This document shows, in pieces, positions 8,027 through 16,424 of a DNA stretch of 64,000 nucleotides (within the stretch, counting starts at the first letter, position 1; each line of letters starts with the position of its first letter). The notes beneath the pieces were generated by a model, which saw only the letters and a program-made list of their open reading frames with translations, had not been told where the DNA came from and did not search any database. The stretch comes from Prevotella sp. E15-22 (GTDB lineage: Bacteria > Bacteroidota > Bacteroidia > Bacteroidales > Bacteroidaceae): positions 620,001 to 684,000 of the forward strand of contig NZ_CP096247.1 in the NCBI RefSeq assembly GCF_023204875.1, written 5' to 3'. The translations under genes and the position numbers were made by a program.

Positions 8027-10489
8027 ATGATGACATATACAATTGAGAAAGTGGCTACGCTAATTGGCGCACGCCGTTATGGTGAGCACGAGACAACCGT
8101 GGGTTGGCTGCTCACTGACAGCCGCTCGCTCTGTTTCCCCGAGCAGACTTTGTTTTTTGCCTTGCGCAGCAAGCGCAACGACGGACATAAATTCATTGAC
8201 GAACTGTATCGCCGTGGTGTTCGCTCGTTCGTTGTCGAACAGGAACCTGCCGATTATCAGACAGCTTATCCTGATGCCAACTTCCTGAAGGTGCCCTCGC
8301 CGTTGGCTGCCCTTCAGCGCCTGGCCGAGCGTCATCGCGATGAGTTCGATATTCCTGTCGTGGGCATCACAGGTTCTAACGGTAAGACCTGGGTCAAGGA
8401 ATGGCTTCATCAGATTCTGATGCCCACCATGAAGGTCACCCGTTCGCCCAAGAGCTATAATTCTCAGATTGGTGTGCCCCTGTCAGTATGGCTGCTCAAC
8501 GAGCAGACCCAGGTGGCTCTCTTCGAGGCTGGTATCAGCGAGCCTGGCGAGATGTTGGCCCTTCACGACATCATCCAGCCCACCATTGGTGTGCTAACCT
8601 CGCTGGGCAGTGCCCATCAGGAGAACTTCCGAAACATGGACGAGAAGTGCATGGAGAAGTTGCAGCTATTTCGCGATACGGAGGTCATCATCTATCCTTC
8701 CGACGACGATACCGTGAGTCGCTGTGTGCGCCGTTCGCAGTATCAGGGCGAACGCATCGGCTGGTCGCGCTATAGCGAGAAAGCCCCCATGTATGTGAAG
8801 ACCGAAGGTCGTAAGGTGAGTTATATATATAAAGGTGTTGAGGGCAGTTATGAGATTCCCTTCATCGACGAGGCTTCAATCGAGAACTCCATCACCTGTG
8901 CCATTGTGGCCCTCTATCTGGGCATGTCGCCAGAGGATCTTGCTGAGCGTATGGCCAAGTTGGAACCCATTGCCATGCGTCTGGAGGTGAAGGATGGTCA
9001 GCGTGGACTCACACTCATCAACGACTCGTATAACAGTGATGTCAACTCACTCGACATAGCGCTCGACTTCATGAACCGTCGTCCTGATCAGGAGGGAAAG
9101 TGCAAAACTTTGATTCTGAGTGATATCTATCAGAGTGGCGAAACGCCCTCTGAACTCTATCGTGAGGTGTCCGACCTGCTTCGTAAGCGTGGTATCGACC
9201 GCTTTGTGGGCATTGGACCAGAGATTATGGCGCAGGCTGCTCAGTTCACTGTGGGCCAAAAATGGTTCTTTGCCAATGTGGATGAATTTCTGCAGAGCAG
9301 CGTGTTCCGCAATATGCACGACGAGATTGTACTCCTCAAGGGTGCACGCCCGTTTGGCTTCGAGCACATCAGTGAACTGCTGGAGCAGAAAGTGCACGAG
9401 ACCATCCTCGAGGTCGACCTCAACGCTGTGGTCGAGAACCTGAACCACTATCGCTCGTTTATGAAGCCAGAGACCAAGATTGTGTGTATGATTAAGGCCG
9501 ACGCCTATGGCGCTGGTGCTGTCGAGATTGCCAAGACCCTGCAGGATCATCGCGTGGACTACCTGGCTGTGGCTGTGGCCGATGAGGGCGTGACCCTGCG
9601 CAAGGCTGGCATCACCCAGAACATCATTGTGATGAACCCTGAGATGTCGTCGTTCAAGACGCTCTTCGACTACGACCTCGAGCCTGAGGTTTATAGCTTC
9701 CGACTGATGGACGCCCTGATTCAGGCTGCCCGTAAGGAGGGTATCACTGGCTGGCCTGTCCACCTGAAGCTCGATACTGGCATGCATCGCCTGGGCTTTG
9801 ACCCTCGTCACGATATCGACCAGCTCATCGACCGTCTGAAGCATCAGACTGCCATCATTCCTCGTTCTGTGTTCTCGCATTTCGTGGGTTCCGACAGTGA
9901 CGACTTCGATAACTTCTCGGCCCATCAGTTTGAGTTGTTCAACGAGGGTAGTAAGAAGATTCAGGCTGCCTTCTCGCATAAAATCCTGCGCCATATGGAC
10001 AACTCGGCAGGCATTGAGCACTTCCCTGAGCGCCAGATGGACATGTGTCGACTGGGCATTGGACTCTATGGCGTGGATCCTCGTACCAACGGCATCCTCT
10101 CAACGGTGTCAACGCTGAAGACCACCATCCTGCAACTACGCCATGTGCCTAAGGAAGAGACCGTAGGCTACAGTCGCAAGGGCAAACTGGAACGCGACAG
10201 TGTGATTGCCGCCATCCCTATTGGCTATGCCGATGGACTGAACCGTAAGTTGGGCAACCGTCATTGCTATTGCCTGGTGAACGGACAGAAAGCTGAGTAT
10301 GTGGGCAATATCTGTATGGATGTGGCGCTGATCGATGTTACAGACATCCCTTGTCAGGAGGGCGACAGCGTGGAGATCTTTGGCAAGAACCTGCCTGTCA
10401 CTGTGCTCAGCGATGTGCTGGAGACCATTCCCTACGAGGTGCTCACCAGTGTCAGCAATCGCGTGAAGCGCGTTTACTACCAAGATTAA
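8027..10489 (+). CDS. Bifunctional UDP-MurNAc-tripeptide:D-Ala-D-Ala ligase / alanine racemase
   Basis: The product has 820 residues. The N-terminal part (about 1-455) is a MurF ligase with the P-loop GITGSNGKT (Lys120); the C-terminal part (about 463-820) is a PLP alanine racemase with the lysine motif MIKADAYGAG (Lys490) and IPIGYADG. Together they make D-alanine and add D-Ala-D-Ala to the muropeptide precursor in the cytoplasm. The MurF-Alr fusion is characteristic of Bacteroidetes. There are two adjacent ATG codons and either could be used. The next gene follows after 21 bases. Confidence 0.95.
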   Translation: MMTYTIEKVATLIGARRYGEHETTVGWLLTDSRSLCFPEQTLFFALRSKRNDGHKFIDELYRRGVRSFVVEQEPADYQTAYPDANFLKVPSPLAALQRLAERHRDEFDIPVVGITGSNGKTWVKEWLHQILMPTMKVTRSPKSYNSQIGVPLSVWLLNEQTQVALFEAGISEPGEMLALHDIIQPTIGVLTSLGSAHQENFRNMDEKCMEKLQLFRDTEVIIYPSDDDTVSRCVRRSQYQGERIGWSRYSEKAPMYVKTEGRKVSYIYKGVEGSYEIPFIDEASIENSITCAIVALYLGMSPEDLAERMAKLEPIAMRLEVKDGQRGLTLINDSYNSDVNSLDIALDFMNRRPDQEGKCKTLILSDIYQSGETPSELYREVSDLLRKRGIDRFVGIGPEIMAQAAQFTVGQKWFFANVDEFLQSSVFRNMHDEIVLLKGARPFGFEHISELLEQKVHETILEVDLNAVVENLNHYRSFMKPETKIVCMIKADAYGAGAVEIAKTLQDHRVDYLAVAVADEGVTLRKAGITQNIIVMNPEMSSFKTLFDYDLEPEVYSFRLMDALIQAARKEGITGWPVHLKLDTGMHRLGFDPRHDIDQLIDRLKHQTAIIPRSVFSHFVGSDSDDFDNFSAHQFELFNEGSKKIQAAFSHKILRHMDNSAGIEHFPERQMDMCRLGIGLYGVDPRTNGILSTVSTLKTTILQLRHVPKEETVGYSRKGKLERDSVIAAIPIGYADGLNRKLGNRHCYCLVNGQKAEYVGNICMDVALIDVTDIPCQEGDSVEIFGKNLPVTVLSDVLETIPYEVLTSVSNRVKRVYYQD

Positions 10490-10510
10490 TCACTAAAACT
10501 ATATCAAGAA

Positions 10511-11884
10511 ATGGAGCAAGTATTCACTTACATCATCCAGTTGGGAGCATCGGTCATGATGCCGATCCTCTTCACTATCATCGGCCTGTGCATTGGCATG
10601 AAGTTTGGCAAGGCGCTTAAGAGTGGCCTCTATGTGGGCGTTGGTTTCGTTGGCTTGGGCATTGTCACAGCTCTGCTAACCACCAATTTCAATACGCCAC
10701 TCGACGCCATCTCAAAGATCTTTAATCTGAACCTCGCCGTATTCGACATGGGCTGGCCTGCTGCCGCTGCTGTGGCCTATAACACAGCTGTGGGCGCGCT
10801 CATCATCCCCATTTGTCTGGGCATCAACTTCCTGTTGCTGGTCACCAAGTGCACGCGTACGGTCAACATCGACCTGTGGAACTACTGGCACTTCGCCTTC
10901 ATTGGTGCTGTGGCCTACTTCGTGATGGACCAGAGTCTGCTGTGGGGCTACTTCGCTGCCATCTCTTGTTATATCGTAACCCTGGTCATGGCCGACCTCA
11001 CAGCCGAGCGTTTCCAGAAGTACTACGACAACGTAGAGGGCATCTCTATCCCTCAGCCTTTCTGTCAGAGTTTCACACCGTTTGCCATCGCCATCAACTG
11101 GCTGCTGGACCGTATTCCTGGTTTCTCAAAACTCGATATCGATGCCGAGGGACTGAAGAAGAAGTTTGGCGTGCTAGGCGAGCCGCTGGTGTTGGGTGTC
11201 ATCGTGGGTGCCCTGATTGGCTGGGCTGCCCAACTCGACATTAAGAAGATTCTGTTCCTAGGTGTCACCATGGGAGCCGTCATGGAACTCATCCCACGTA
11301 TCACCTCACTCTTTATCGAGGGTCTGAAACCCATCTCTGAGAAGACGCAGGAGGTGGTGAAGCGTAAGTTCAAGGGCAAGAAGGTGTACATTGGCATGTC
11401 GCCAGCCCTGGTCATCGGCCATCCCACCACGCTTGTGGTGTCGCTGCTGCTCATCCCAGTGACCCTCGTCCTGGCCATCGCCCTGTCGAGGGCCGACAAC
11501 CAGTTCCTGCCCCTGGCATCGCTGGCTGGCATGTTCTATGTCTTCGTGATGGTGTTGCCCTATACCAAGGGTAATGTGGTGAAGACCTTTATTATCGGCT
11601 TGGTGGCTATCACCATCGGTCTTTATTTCGTCACAGACATGGCACCTGCCTTCACGCTGGCTGCTAACACCGTCTATGAGGCAACGCAGGACAAGGCCGC
11701 CCAGATTCCTGAGGGTTTCCAGGCTGGCGCCATGGACTTCGCCTCGTCGCTCTTTGGCTATGTCATCTATGCGTGTGTCAAGTATCTCAAGTGGATTGGT
11801 ATGGGTGTGCTCACACTCATCACCGTGGGCATGGTGGTGTGGAACCGCCTGCGTATCACGGCTGAGGAAAAGAATTCAAAGTAA
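10511..11884 (+). CDS. Galactitol-type PTS EIIC-like membrane carrier (orphan)
   Basis: The product has 457 residues with about ten hydrophobic helices. It resembles GatC: the opening YIIQLGASVMMPILFTIIGL, NYWHFAFIGA, and GMSPALVIGHPTTLVVSLLL match the galactitol/EIIC fold. No EIIA, EIIB, EI or HPr gene is in the window and Bacteroidales generally lack a full PTS, so a phosphotransferase role is doubtful. Next to KduI and ExuT-like genes it may carry a sugar acid or polyol without phosphorylation (inference). It sits 21 bases downstream of murF-alr, so partial co-transcription is possible. Confidence 0.85.
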   Translation: MEQVFTYIIQLGASVMMPILFTIIGLCIGMKFGKALKSGLYVGVGFVGLGIVTALLTTNFNTPLDAISKIFNLNLAVFDMGWPAAAAVAYNTAVGALIIPICLGINFLLLVTKCTRTVNIDLWNYWHFAFIGAVAYFVMDQSLLWGYFAAISCYIVTLVMADLTAERFQKYYDNVEGISIPQPFCQSFTPFAIAINWLLDRIPGFSKLDIDAEGLKKKFGVLGEPLVLGVIVGALIGWAAQLDIKKILFLGVTMGAVMELIPRITSLFIEGLKPISEKTQEVVKRKFKGKKVYIGMSPALVIGHPTTLVVSLLLIPVTLVLAIALSRADNQFLPLASLAGMFYVFVMVLPYTKGNVVKTFIIGLVAITIGLYFVTDMAPAFTLAANTVYEATQDKAAQIPEGFQAGAMDFASSLFGYVIYACVKYLKWIGMGVLTLITVGMVVWNRLRITAEEKNSK

Positions 11885-11943
11885 AATGTGTAGTTGAAAA
11901 AAACGAAGTGAAAAGTAATATTGGAAAAGAATACGAAAGAATA

Positions 11944-12481
11944 GGAAAGAATTTCTTCCAACAATAAAAAAGAATTTTTATTTTGGAAATCTATAGGTAG
12001 AAAGTAGTCATGACGAAGCAGGAGTATAAAGATATATATGATGTGGTAGGCGCTGCGATGGAGGTTCACACAACCTTGGGTCGTGGTATGGCAGAACCTA
12101 TATATCAGGAATCTCTTGCAGTTGAGATGAAAAAGCGGGGCATGATTGCTGAACGTGAGAAAGAACTGCGACTCCAATATAAAGGAGTGATACTCGAAAA
12201 GAAGTATTACGCAGATTTCTATTATAATGGCATAATAATTGAGTTGAAGTCTGTCGAAGAAATAAACTCTGAGCATCGTGCCCAGTTGTTCAACTATATG
12301 CGCATCACAGGATGCCATCGTGGCATCTTGCTGAATTTCGGAGAGAGATTCTTGCGATCAGAGCGATATCTGTATCTGCCTGATGAGGATGATTTTGTTT
12401 TGTTGATGCAAGATAATTATCGAGATTATATCACAGAATAATTTTTTTCTTATTGTTGAACCTAATTCTTTCTTATTATTA
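11944..12481. other. Imperfect inverted repeats flanking the GxxExxY gene
   Basis: About 36 bases at 11945-11980 and 12439-12474 are imperfect inverted copies of each other (shared blocks AAAGAATT and CAACAATAA, then an A-rich run). They bracket only the 143-residue gene, which interrupts an otherwise coherent uronate block, as a small mobile cassette would. Confidence 0.35.
12010..12441 (+). CDS. GxxExxY family protein
   Basis: The product has 143 residues. The family-defining segments are visible: an N-terminal [20 protein letters not shown], then [16 protein letters not shown], the central [23 protein letters not shown] and a C-terminal [13 protein letters not shown] followed by GILLNFGE. 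The E...D...E-x-K arrangement is like that of PD-(D/E)xK nucleases, and a nucleic-acid role has been supposed, but the function is unknown. It is common in Bacteroidetes and often inserted between unrelated genes. Confidence 0.9.
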   Translation: MTKQEYKDIYDVVGAAMEVHTTLGRGMAEPIYQESLAVEMKKRGMIAEREKELRLQYKGVILEKKYYADFYYNGIIIELKSVEEINSEHRAQLFNYMRITGCHRGILLNFGERFLRSERYLYLPDEDDFVLLMQDNYRDYITE

Positions 12482-12526
12482 CTAATTCTTTTCAAGAAAA
12501 TGACAGTAAATATTAATTGTGAATAT

Positions 12527-13507
12527 ATGATGAAGAAAGCATTTATTTCTATGGCACTGCTGACAGCGGCATTTGTTTCCGCCACAGCCCAGCAAACAGT
12601 GAATTTCCAAACCGCATGCCATCCAGAGGACGTGAAGCACTACGACACAAAGACCCTTCGTGAGCGCTTTGTGATGGAGAAGGTGATGGAGGCCGACAAG
12701 ATTAACCTGACCTACTCTCACTACGACCGCTTTATCTTTGGTGGCGCCATGCCTGTGACAAAGACCCTGAAGCTGGAGAACTTCCTGGAGCTGGGTCTGG
12801 ACGTTGATCCTAACATCAAGGAGAAATACTTCCTCTATAATCGCGAGCTGGGCGTGGTGAACTGTGGCGAGGGCGATGGCGTGGTCATCGTCGATGGCAA
12901 GGAGTATGCCCTCTCGCCCAAGGAGGCCCTGTATATTGGTCGCGGCCATATTGGCAAGGGTAAGGACGTGAACAAGGAGGTGCTCTTCCGTTCGAAGGAC
13001 GCCAAGAAGCCTGCTAAGTTCTACCTGAACTCGGCCACTGCCCATCAGCACTACAAGACACAGTGGATCACCCTCGATGGTCGTAAGGGCTCGCTGAAGG
13101 CTGCCGTCTGGGGACCTGTCGGTTCGCTGGAGGAGTGCAACAACCGTACGGTCTATAAGCTCATCGTCAACGACGTGCTGGAGGAAGGTCCCTGCCAGTT
13201 GCAGCTGGGTCTCACACAGTTGAACCCTGGTGCTGCCTGGAACACCATGCCACCTCATACCCACGGTCGTCGCATTGAGGCCTACTACTATTTCAACCTG
13301 CCTCAGGAGCAGACCATTGCCCACATCATGGGACAGCCTGAGGAGAGTCGCGTGGTGTGGCTGCACAACGAGCAGGCCATCATGTCGCCTGAATGGAGCA
13401 TGCACGCTGCTGCCGGCACCTACTACTACACCTTTATCTGGGGTATGGCTGGCGAAAACCTATACTATAACGACAAAGACAATATTCCTGTCATCGACAT
13501 CAAATAA
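12527..13507 (+). CDS. kduI: KduI-like 5-keto-4-deoxyuronate isomerase with an export signal
   Basis: About 280 residues align throughout with KduI, which isomerises 5-keto-4-deoxyuronate in pectin breakdown: [30 protein letters not shown], and [19 protein letters not shown] with the cupin metal ligands (HTHxxRxE). Ahead of this lies [20 protein letters not shown], a clear Sec signal with a likely cleavage before QQ, which cytoplasmic KduI lacks. Start taken at the first ATG of the ATGATG pair. The MFS carrier gene starts 16 bases downstream. If exported, the isomerase would act in the periplasm before uptake (inference). Confidence 0.9.
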   Translation: MMKKAFISMALLTAAFVSATAQQTVNFQTACHPEDVKHYDTKTLRERFVMEKVMEADKINLTYSHYDRFIFGGAMPVTKTLKLENFLELGLDVDPNIKEKYFLYNRELGVVNCGEGDGVVIVDGKEYALSPKEALYIGRGHIGKGKDVNKEVLFRSKDAKKPAKFYLNSATAHQHYKTQWITLDGRKGSLKAAVWGPVGSLEECNNRTVYKLIVNDVLEEGPCQLQLGLTQLNPGAAWNTMPPHTHGRRIEAYYYFNLPQEQTIAHIMGQPEESRVVWLHNEQAIMSPEWSMHAAAGTYYYTFIWGMAGENLYYNDKDNIPVIDIK

Positions 13508-13523
13508 TAACTTTTAAAACAAT

Positions 13524-14939
13524 ATGTCATCAATCAAAACAACCAAAATGAGCAACTTCCGCTGGGTCATCTGCGGACTGCTCTTCCTTGCGACTACCAT
13601 TAACTACATGGACCGTCAGGTGTTGAGCCTGACATGGAAAGACTTCATCGCCCCCGACTTCCATTGGACGGACGATGACTACGGCACCATCACGGGCCTG
13701 TTCTCTGTATTCTATGCTGTGGCCAACCTCTTTGCTGGTAAGTTCATCGACTGGATGGGCACCAAGAAGGGTTATCTCATTGCCATCTTCGTGTGGAGCG
13801 TGGGTGCTTGTATGCATGCTGCCTGCGGATGGGGTGCCATCGGACTGGCTGGTGGCAGCATCGTGGCCCTCACCACCATCTCTGTGTGGCTGTTCCTGGC
13901 CTGTCGTATGATCCTGGCTGTGGGCGAGGCTGGTAACTTCCCTGCTGCCATCAAGGTGACGGCCGAGTACTTCCCCAAGAAGGACCGTGCCTTTGCCACC
14001 TCTATATTTAATAGTGGTGCTTCTGTGGGCGCCCTGGCTGCTCCTGCCACCATCCCCCTGTTGGCTCGTGCTTGCGGATGGGAGATGGCCTTCATCATTA
14101 TTGGTGTGTTGGGCTTCTTCTGGATGGGCCTGTGGGCATGGCTCTACGAAAAGCCTGCGCGCAACCAGCGTGTGAATCAGGCCGAGTTGAACTATATCGA
14201 GCAGGACAGCGACATTGCCGAGGTGCAAGACCGCAAGAATGTGAAGGACGACGAGGAGACTATCTCGTTCTGGAAATGCTTCACCTTCCGCCAGACATGG
14301 TCGTTCATCGTGGGTAAGTTCATGACTGATGGCGTGTGGTGGTTCTTCCTGTTCTGGGCACCAGCCTATTTCAGCGATGTCTATCATTACACCAGCGATT
14401 CGCCCATGGGCATCCTGCTTATCTTCACCCTCTATGCCATTGTGACGGTGGTGAGCATCGGTGGTGGCTATCTGCCTAAGTATTTTGTCGAGAAGCGTGG
14501 CATGAACCCCTATCTGGGTCGCATGCGTGCCATGTTCATCTTTGCCTGCTTCCCCTTGCTGGGCCTGCTGGCACAGCCTCTGGGAGCCTATAGTGCTTGG
14601 TGGCCTGCCATCCTCATTGGTTTCCTGGGTGCAGGACATCAGGCATGGAGTGCCAACCTGTATTCTACCATCGGCGATATGTTCCCCAAGTCAACCATCG
14701 GCACCATCACTGGCATCGGCACCATGGCTGGCGGCTTGGCATCTTTCGCTATCAACAAGGGCTCTGGCGCGTTCTTTACATGGGCCGACGGCAAGGGCGA
14801 GTTGTTCTCGTTCTTTGGCTTCGAGGGCAAACCTGCAGCCTATATGGTGGTGTTCAGCCTGTGTGCTGTGGCCTACCTCATTGGCTGGTTCATCATGAAG
14901 AGTCTGGTGCCTAAGTACAAGCCCATCTCTTTGGACTAA
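13524..14939 (+). CDS. MFS hexuronate (ExuT-like) transporter
   Basis: The product has 471 residues and twelve predicted membrane helices. The opening helix with TINYMDRQVLS is the hallmark of the anion:cation symporter family that includes ExuT; GEAGNFPAAIKVTAEYFPKK and IFNSGASVGALAAP are also typical. It is co-directional and 16 bases from kduI, so it probably imports galacturonate, glucuronate or their keto forms. It ends at a strong terminator. Confidence 0.9.
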   Translation: MSSIKTTKMSNFRWVICGLLFLATTINYMDRQVLSLTWKDFIAPDFHWTDDDYGTITGLFSVFYAVANLFAGKFIDWMGTKKGYLIAIFVWSVGACMHAACGWGAIGLAGGSIVALTTISVWLFLACRMILAVGEAGNFPAAIKVTAEYFPKKDRAFATSIFNSGASVGALAAPATIPLLARACGWEMAFIIIGVLGFFWMGLWAWLYEKPARNQRVNQAELNYIEQDSDIAEVQDRKNVKDDEETISFWKCFTFRQTWSFIVGKFMTDGVWWFFLFWAPAYFSDVYHYTSDSPMGILLIFTLYAIVTVVSIGGGYLPKYFVEKRGMNPYLGRMRAMFIFACFPLLGLLAQPLGAYSAWWPAILIGFLGAGHQAWSANLYSTIGDMFPKSTIGTITGIGTMAGGLASFAINKGSGAFFTWADGKGELFSFFGFEGKPAAYMVVFSLCAVAYLIGWFIMKSLVPKYKPISLD

Positions 14940-14987
14940 TGATGTAAAGAAATACTGCCGAAAAACAGGGTTCTGAAAAAATGCAAA

Positions 14988-15032
14988 CTAGAACGAAAAA
15001 AAGGGGCTTTTGGCCCCTTTTTTTCGTTCTAG
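14988..15032. terminator. Strong bidirectional terminator
   Basis: A perfect 20-bp inverted repeat (14988-15007 and 15013-15032, 5-base loop) has an AAAAAAAGGGGC core and T-runs on both strands. It lies between two convergent genes and overlaps the last codon of the amidase. Confidence 0.95.
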
Positions 15033-15445
15033 ATAGTGATACCCGCATATTCCGCTTTGACATCAAAGCACGGACAGTCCTTATGCACATTTGGCAAATC
15101 ACGGTGTCCCAGTATCTGGGCGTCGGGATGCTTTTTTATCAGATACTTCAGCAGGTTGGTCATGGCCCATTTCTGGGCCTTTGTGCGTGTGTCCTCGGGC
15201 TTTCCCTGGGCATTGAGTCCGCCCTCGTAGCACACACCCAGCGACCTGCTGTTATAACCCTTGGCATGGGCGCCTACCAGTTGCTCGTGGCGCGTCTGAT
15301 ACACGGTGCCGTCGCGTGTGATGTAGTAATGATAGCCGGTGAACCCGAAACGATCCGCGTGACAGCGGATGAGCGCTGTCACGGGAAAGTCGCGGTTGCA
15401 CCTTGTGGCGCTGCAGTGAATAACAATCAAATCAATCTTCCGCAT
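15029..15445 (-). CDS. N-acetylmuramoyl-L-alanine amidase (T7-lysozyme-like, amidase_2)
   Basis: The product has 138 residues and no signal peptide. Zinc ligands fit the amidase_2 fold: the first His in IVIHCSAT, then a His in the HEQLVGAHAKG region, and the C-terminal GHRDLP...CPCFD. GYHYYITRDGTVYQTR is also typical. It belongs to the HU-like / smalltalk / amidase / VirE set commonly found in Bacteroidales genomes. Its start overlaps the upstream smalltalk ORF by 19 bases. Phage-derived cell-wall hydrolase; role in this set unknown. Confidence 0.9.
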   Translation of the reverse strand: MRKIDLIVIHCSATRCNRDFPVTALIRCHADRFGFTGYHYYITRDGTVYQTRHEQLVGAHAKGYNSRSLGVCYEGGLNAQGKPEDTRTKAQKWAMTNLLKYLIKKHPDAQILGHRDLPNVHKDCPCFDVKAEYAGITI

Positions 15446-15537
15446 GACTGTACTGCTATGGTGCCCAACACGGTTGTAATCACTGTGGCCACGAATTTAA
15501 GGACCTTGGCCACGTTGGTCCAGTTGATTTTAAGCAT
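15427..15537 (-). CDS. Smalltalk protein
   Basis: A 36-residue ORF begins MLKINWTNVAKVLKFVATV and continues as one hydrophobic helix ending in QSCGRLI. The charged start, single membrane helix, length and position between the HU-like gene and the amidase match the tiny 'smalltalk' proteins of Bacteroidales. It overlaps the amidase start by 19 bases in another frame, which suggests coupled translation. A holin- or leader-like role next to an amidase is a guess. Confidence 0.75.
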   Translation of the reverse strand: MLKINWTNVAKVLKFVATVITTVLGTIAVQSCGRLI

Positions 15538-15549
15538 AGATTTTTTTGA

Positions 15550-15596
15550 TGAATGGTTAAGGGTTAATGGTTGATGGTTGATGGTTAGGGGTTAGC
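15550..15596. repeat. GGTTGATGGTTAGGGG-type simple repeat
   Basis: Short degenerate tandem units around GGTTAAT/GGTTGAT/GGTTAGG fill the spacer between the HU-like and smalltalk genes. A related CTAACC-rich run lies at about 3478-3505 between the two chromate genes. Confidence 0.5.
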
Positions 15597-15607
15597 CCCC
15601 TCACCGC

Positions 15608-16003
15608 TTACACGCCTGTTCTTCGCAGCGAGGCTTCCAGGTTCAGACTCTTGGTGATGAGGTCACCGGTGGCGCGGGCACGCAGCTTCACGCCCTTGAT
15701 GTGCTTCGACACCTGGAAGTCTTCCGTTTTGTCGGCACCACCGTTGTTCTTGATGCCCAGGCTGAAGATGGCCAGGTCGGCAATCTTCACGTTTTTGCCT
15801 TCGAGCAGCAGTTCCTTGATGCAGCCCACCATGTCGGTGAGCATGCCCTTGATGGCGCCCTTCGAGTAGGGGGTGTTGTGACTGGCCATGTGGGCGGCCA
15901 GACTGTCAAGGTCGATGGTTTCCTTGATGATGGGGTAGGCGAACCATTTGCAGTAGGCCTTCGACTCCATGTTTTTGTTTTGACGTAGTTCGTAGAAAAT
16001 CAT
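15608..16003 (-). CDS. HU-like (HU-HIG type) DNA-binding protein
   Basis: The product has 131 residues. It starts MIFYELRQNKNMESKAYCKW and keeps the HU-like order: an N-terminal strand, helices with LDSLAAHMASHN and SKGAIKGMLTDMVGCIKELL, then a strand with GKNVKIADLAIFSLGI. This is the divergent HU family of Bacteroidetes rather than canonical HU. It is the first gene of the minus-strand HU-smalltalk-amidase group and has a promoter box at 16038-16045. Confidence 0.85.
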   Translation of the reverse strand: MIFYELRQNKNMESKAYCKWFAYPIIKETIDLDSLAAHMASHNTPYSKGAIKGMLTDMVGCIKELLLEGKNVKIADLAIFSLGIKNNGGADKTEDFQVSKHIKGVKLRARATGDLITKSLNLEASLRRTGV

Positions 16004-16037
16004 AATTTAAAAGTGTTTAGGGGTTAAACTGACGATG

Positions 16038-16045
16038 CAAAGGTA
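16038..16045 (-). promoter_or_regulatory. -7 promoter element of the HU-like gene
   Basis: Minus-strand TACCTTTG, 34 bases before the start codon. Confidence 0.7.
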
Positions 16046-16085
16046 CAACATTTTGAATCGGCGTTTTCCCTTTCCTTCCGTTTGC

Positions 16086-16265
16086 TCACAGGTCTATGCA
16101 TAATTTTTCCGAGAGCCACTGCACGGCGTGTGGAGGAAGTTTTTTGGCGGTGGGTTTCACACCCATGTTGGCCAGTTCCCGACGGAACGGGCGGCACCAG
16201 TTCTTCAGCGTCTTCACACTGACGCCGGCCTTGCTGGCCAGTTCTTGTTTGTATATTGCTTGCAT
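16086..16265 (-). CDS. DUF4248-like small protein
   Basis: The ORF has 59 residues: MQAIYKQELASKAGVSVKTL, then NWCRPFRRELANMGVKPTAK, ending KLCIDL. The opening YKQELA, a central helix with a Trp, and a last part where a target-recognition helix would lie resemble the short DUF4248 helix-turn-helix-like proteins that accompany HU-like and VirE genes in Bacteroidales. It is probably a DNA-binding regulator of this gene set. The assignment rests on pattern and context. Confidence 0.6.
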   Translation of the reverse strand: MQAIYKQELASKAGVSVKTLKNWCRPFRRELANMGVKPTAKKLPPHAVQWLSEKLCIDL

Positions 16266-16267
16266 AA

Positions 16268-16333
16268 GGTAAATATGATGTTTACGAGTGGTAAATATGA
16301 TGTTTACGAGTGGTAAATATGATAGTTACAAGT
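16268..16333. repeat. Three tandem 22-bp direct repeats (iteron-like)
   Basis: Units at 16268-16289 and 16290-16311 are identical (GGTAAATATGATGTTTACGA then GT), and 16312-16333 is a third copy with two changes. They lie immediately upstream of the DUF4248-like gene, where repeated operator or origin-type binding sites would be expected. Confidence 0.7.
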
Positions 16334-16386
16334 GAAAAGTATCATCAATACAGATATACAGATATACAGATGAAATTTAAAAACTC

Positions 16387-16418
16387 TACGCGTACATGCG
16401 CGTGCGCATGTACGCGTA
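16387..16418 (-). terminator. 32-bp palindrome after the primase gene, probable terminator
   Basis: Arms 16387-16401 and 16404-16418 (TACGCGTACATGCGC and its complement) are separated by 2 bases. On the minus strand it follows the primase stop and is followed by GAGTTTTTAAATTT, fitting an intrinsic terminator. The near-zero loop also makes it a possible dimeric-protein site. Confidence 0.6.
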
Positions 16419-16424
16419 AAACTT

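Noticed and set aside
12482..13405. Long minus-strand ORFs opposite kduI, murF-alr, MFS, M60, pgi and similar genes
   Set aside because: They are shadows of well-supported genes, rich in His, Arg and Gln runs from antisense codons, with no recognisable domains.
16268..16333. Possible CRISPR array
   Set aside because: The three 22-bp units are directly adjacent with no spacers, and no cas gene is in the window.
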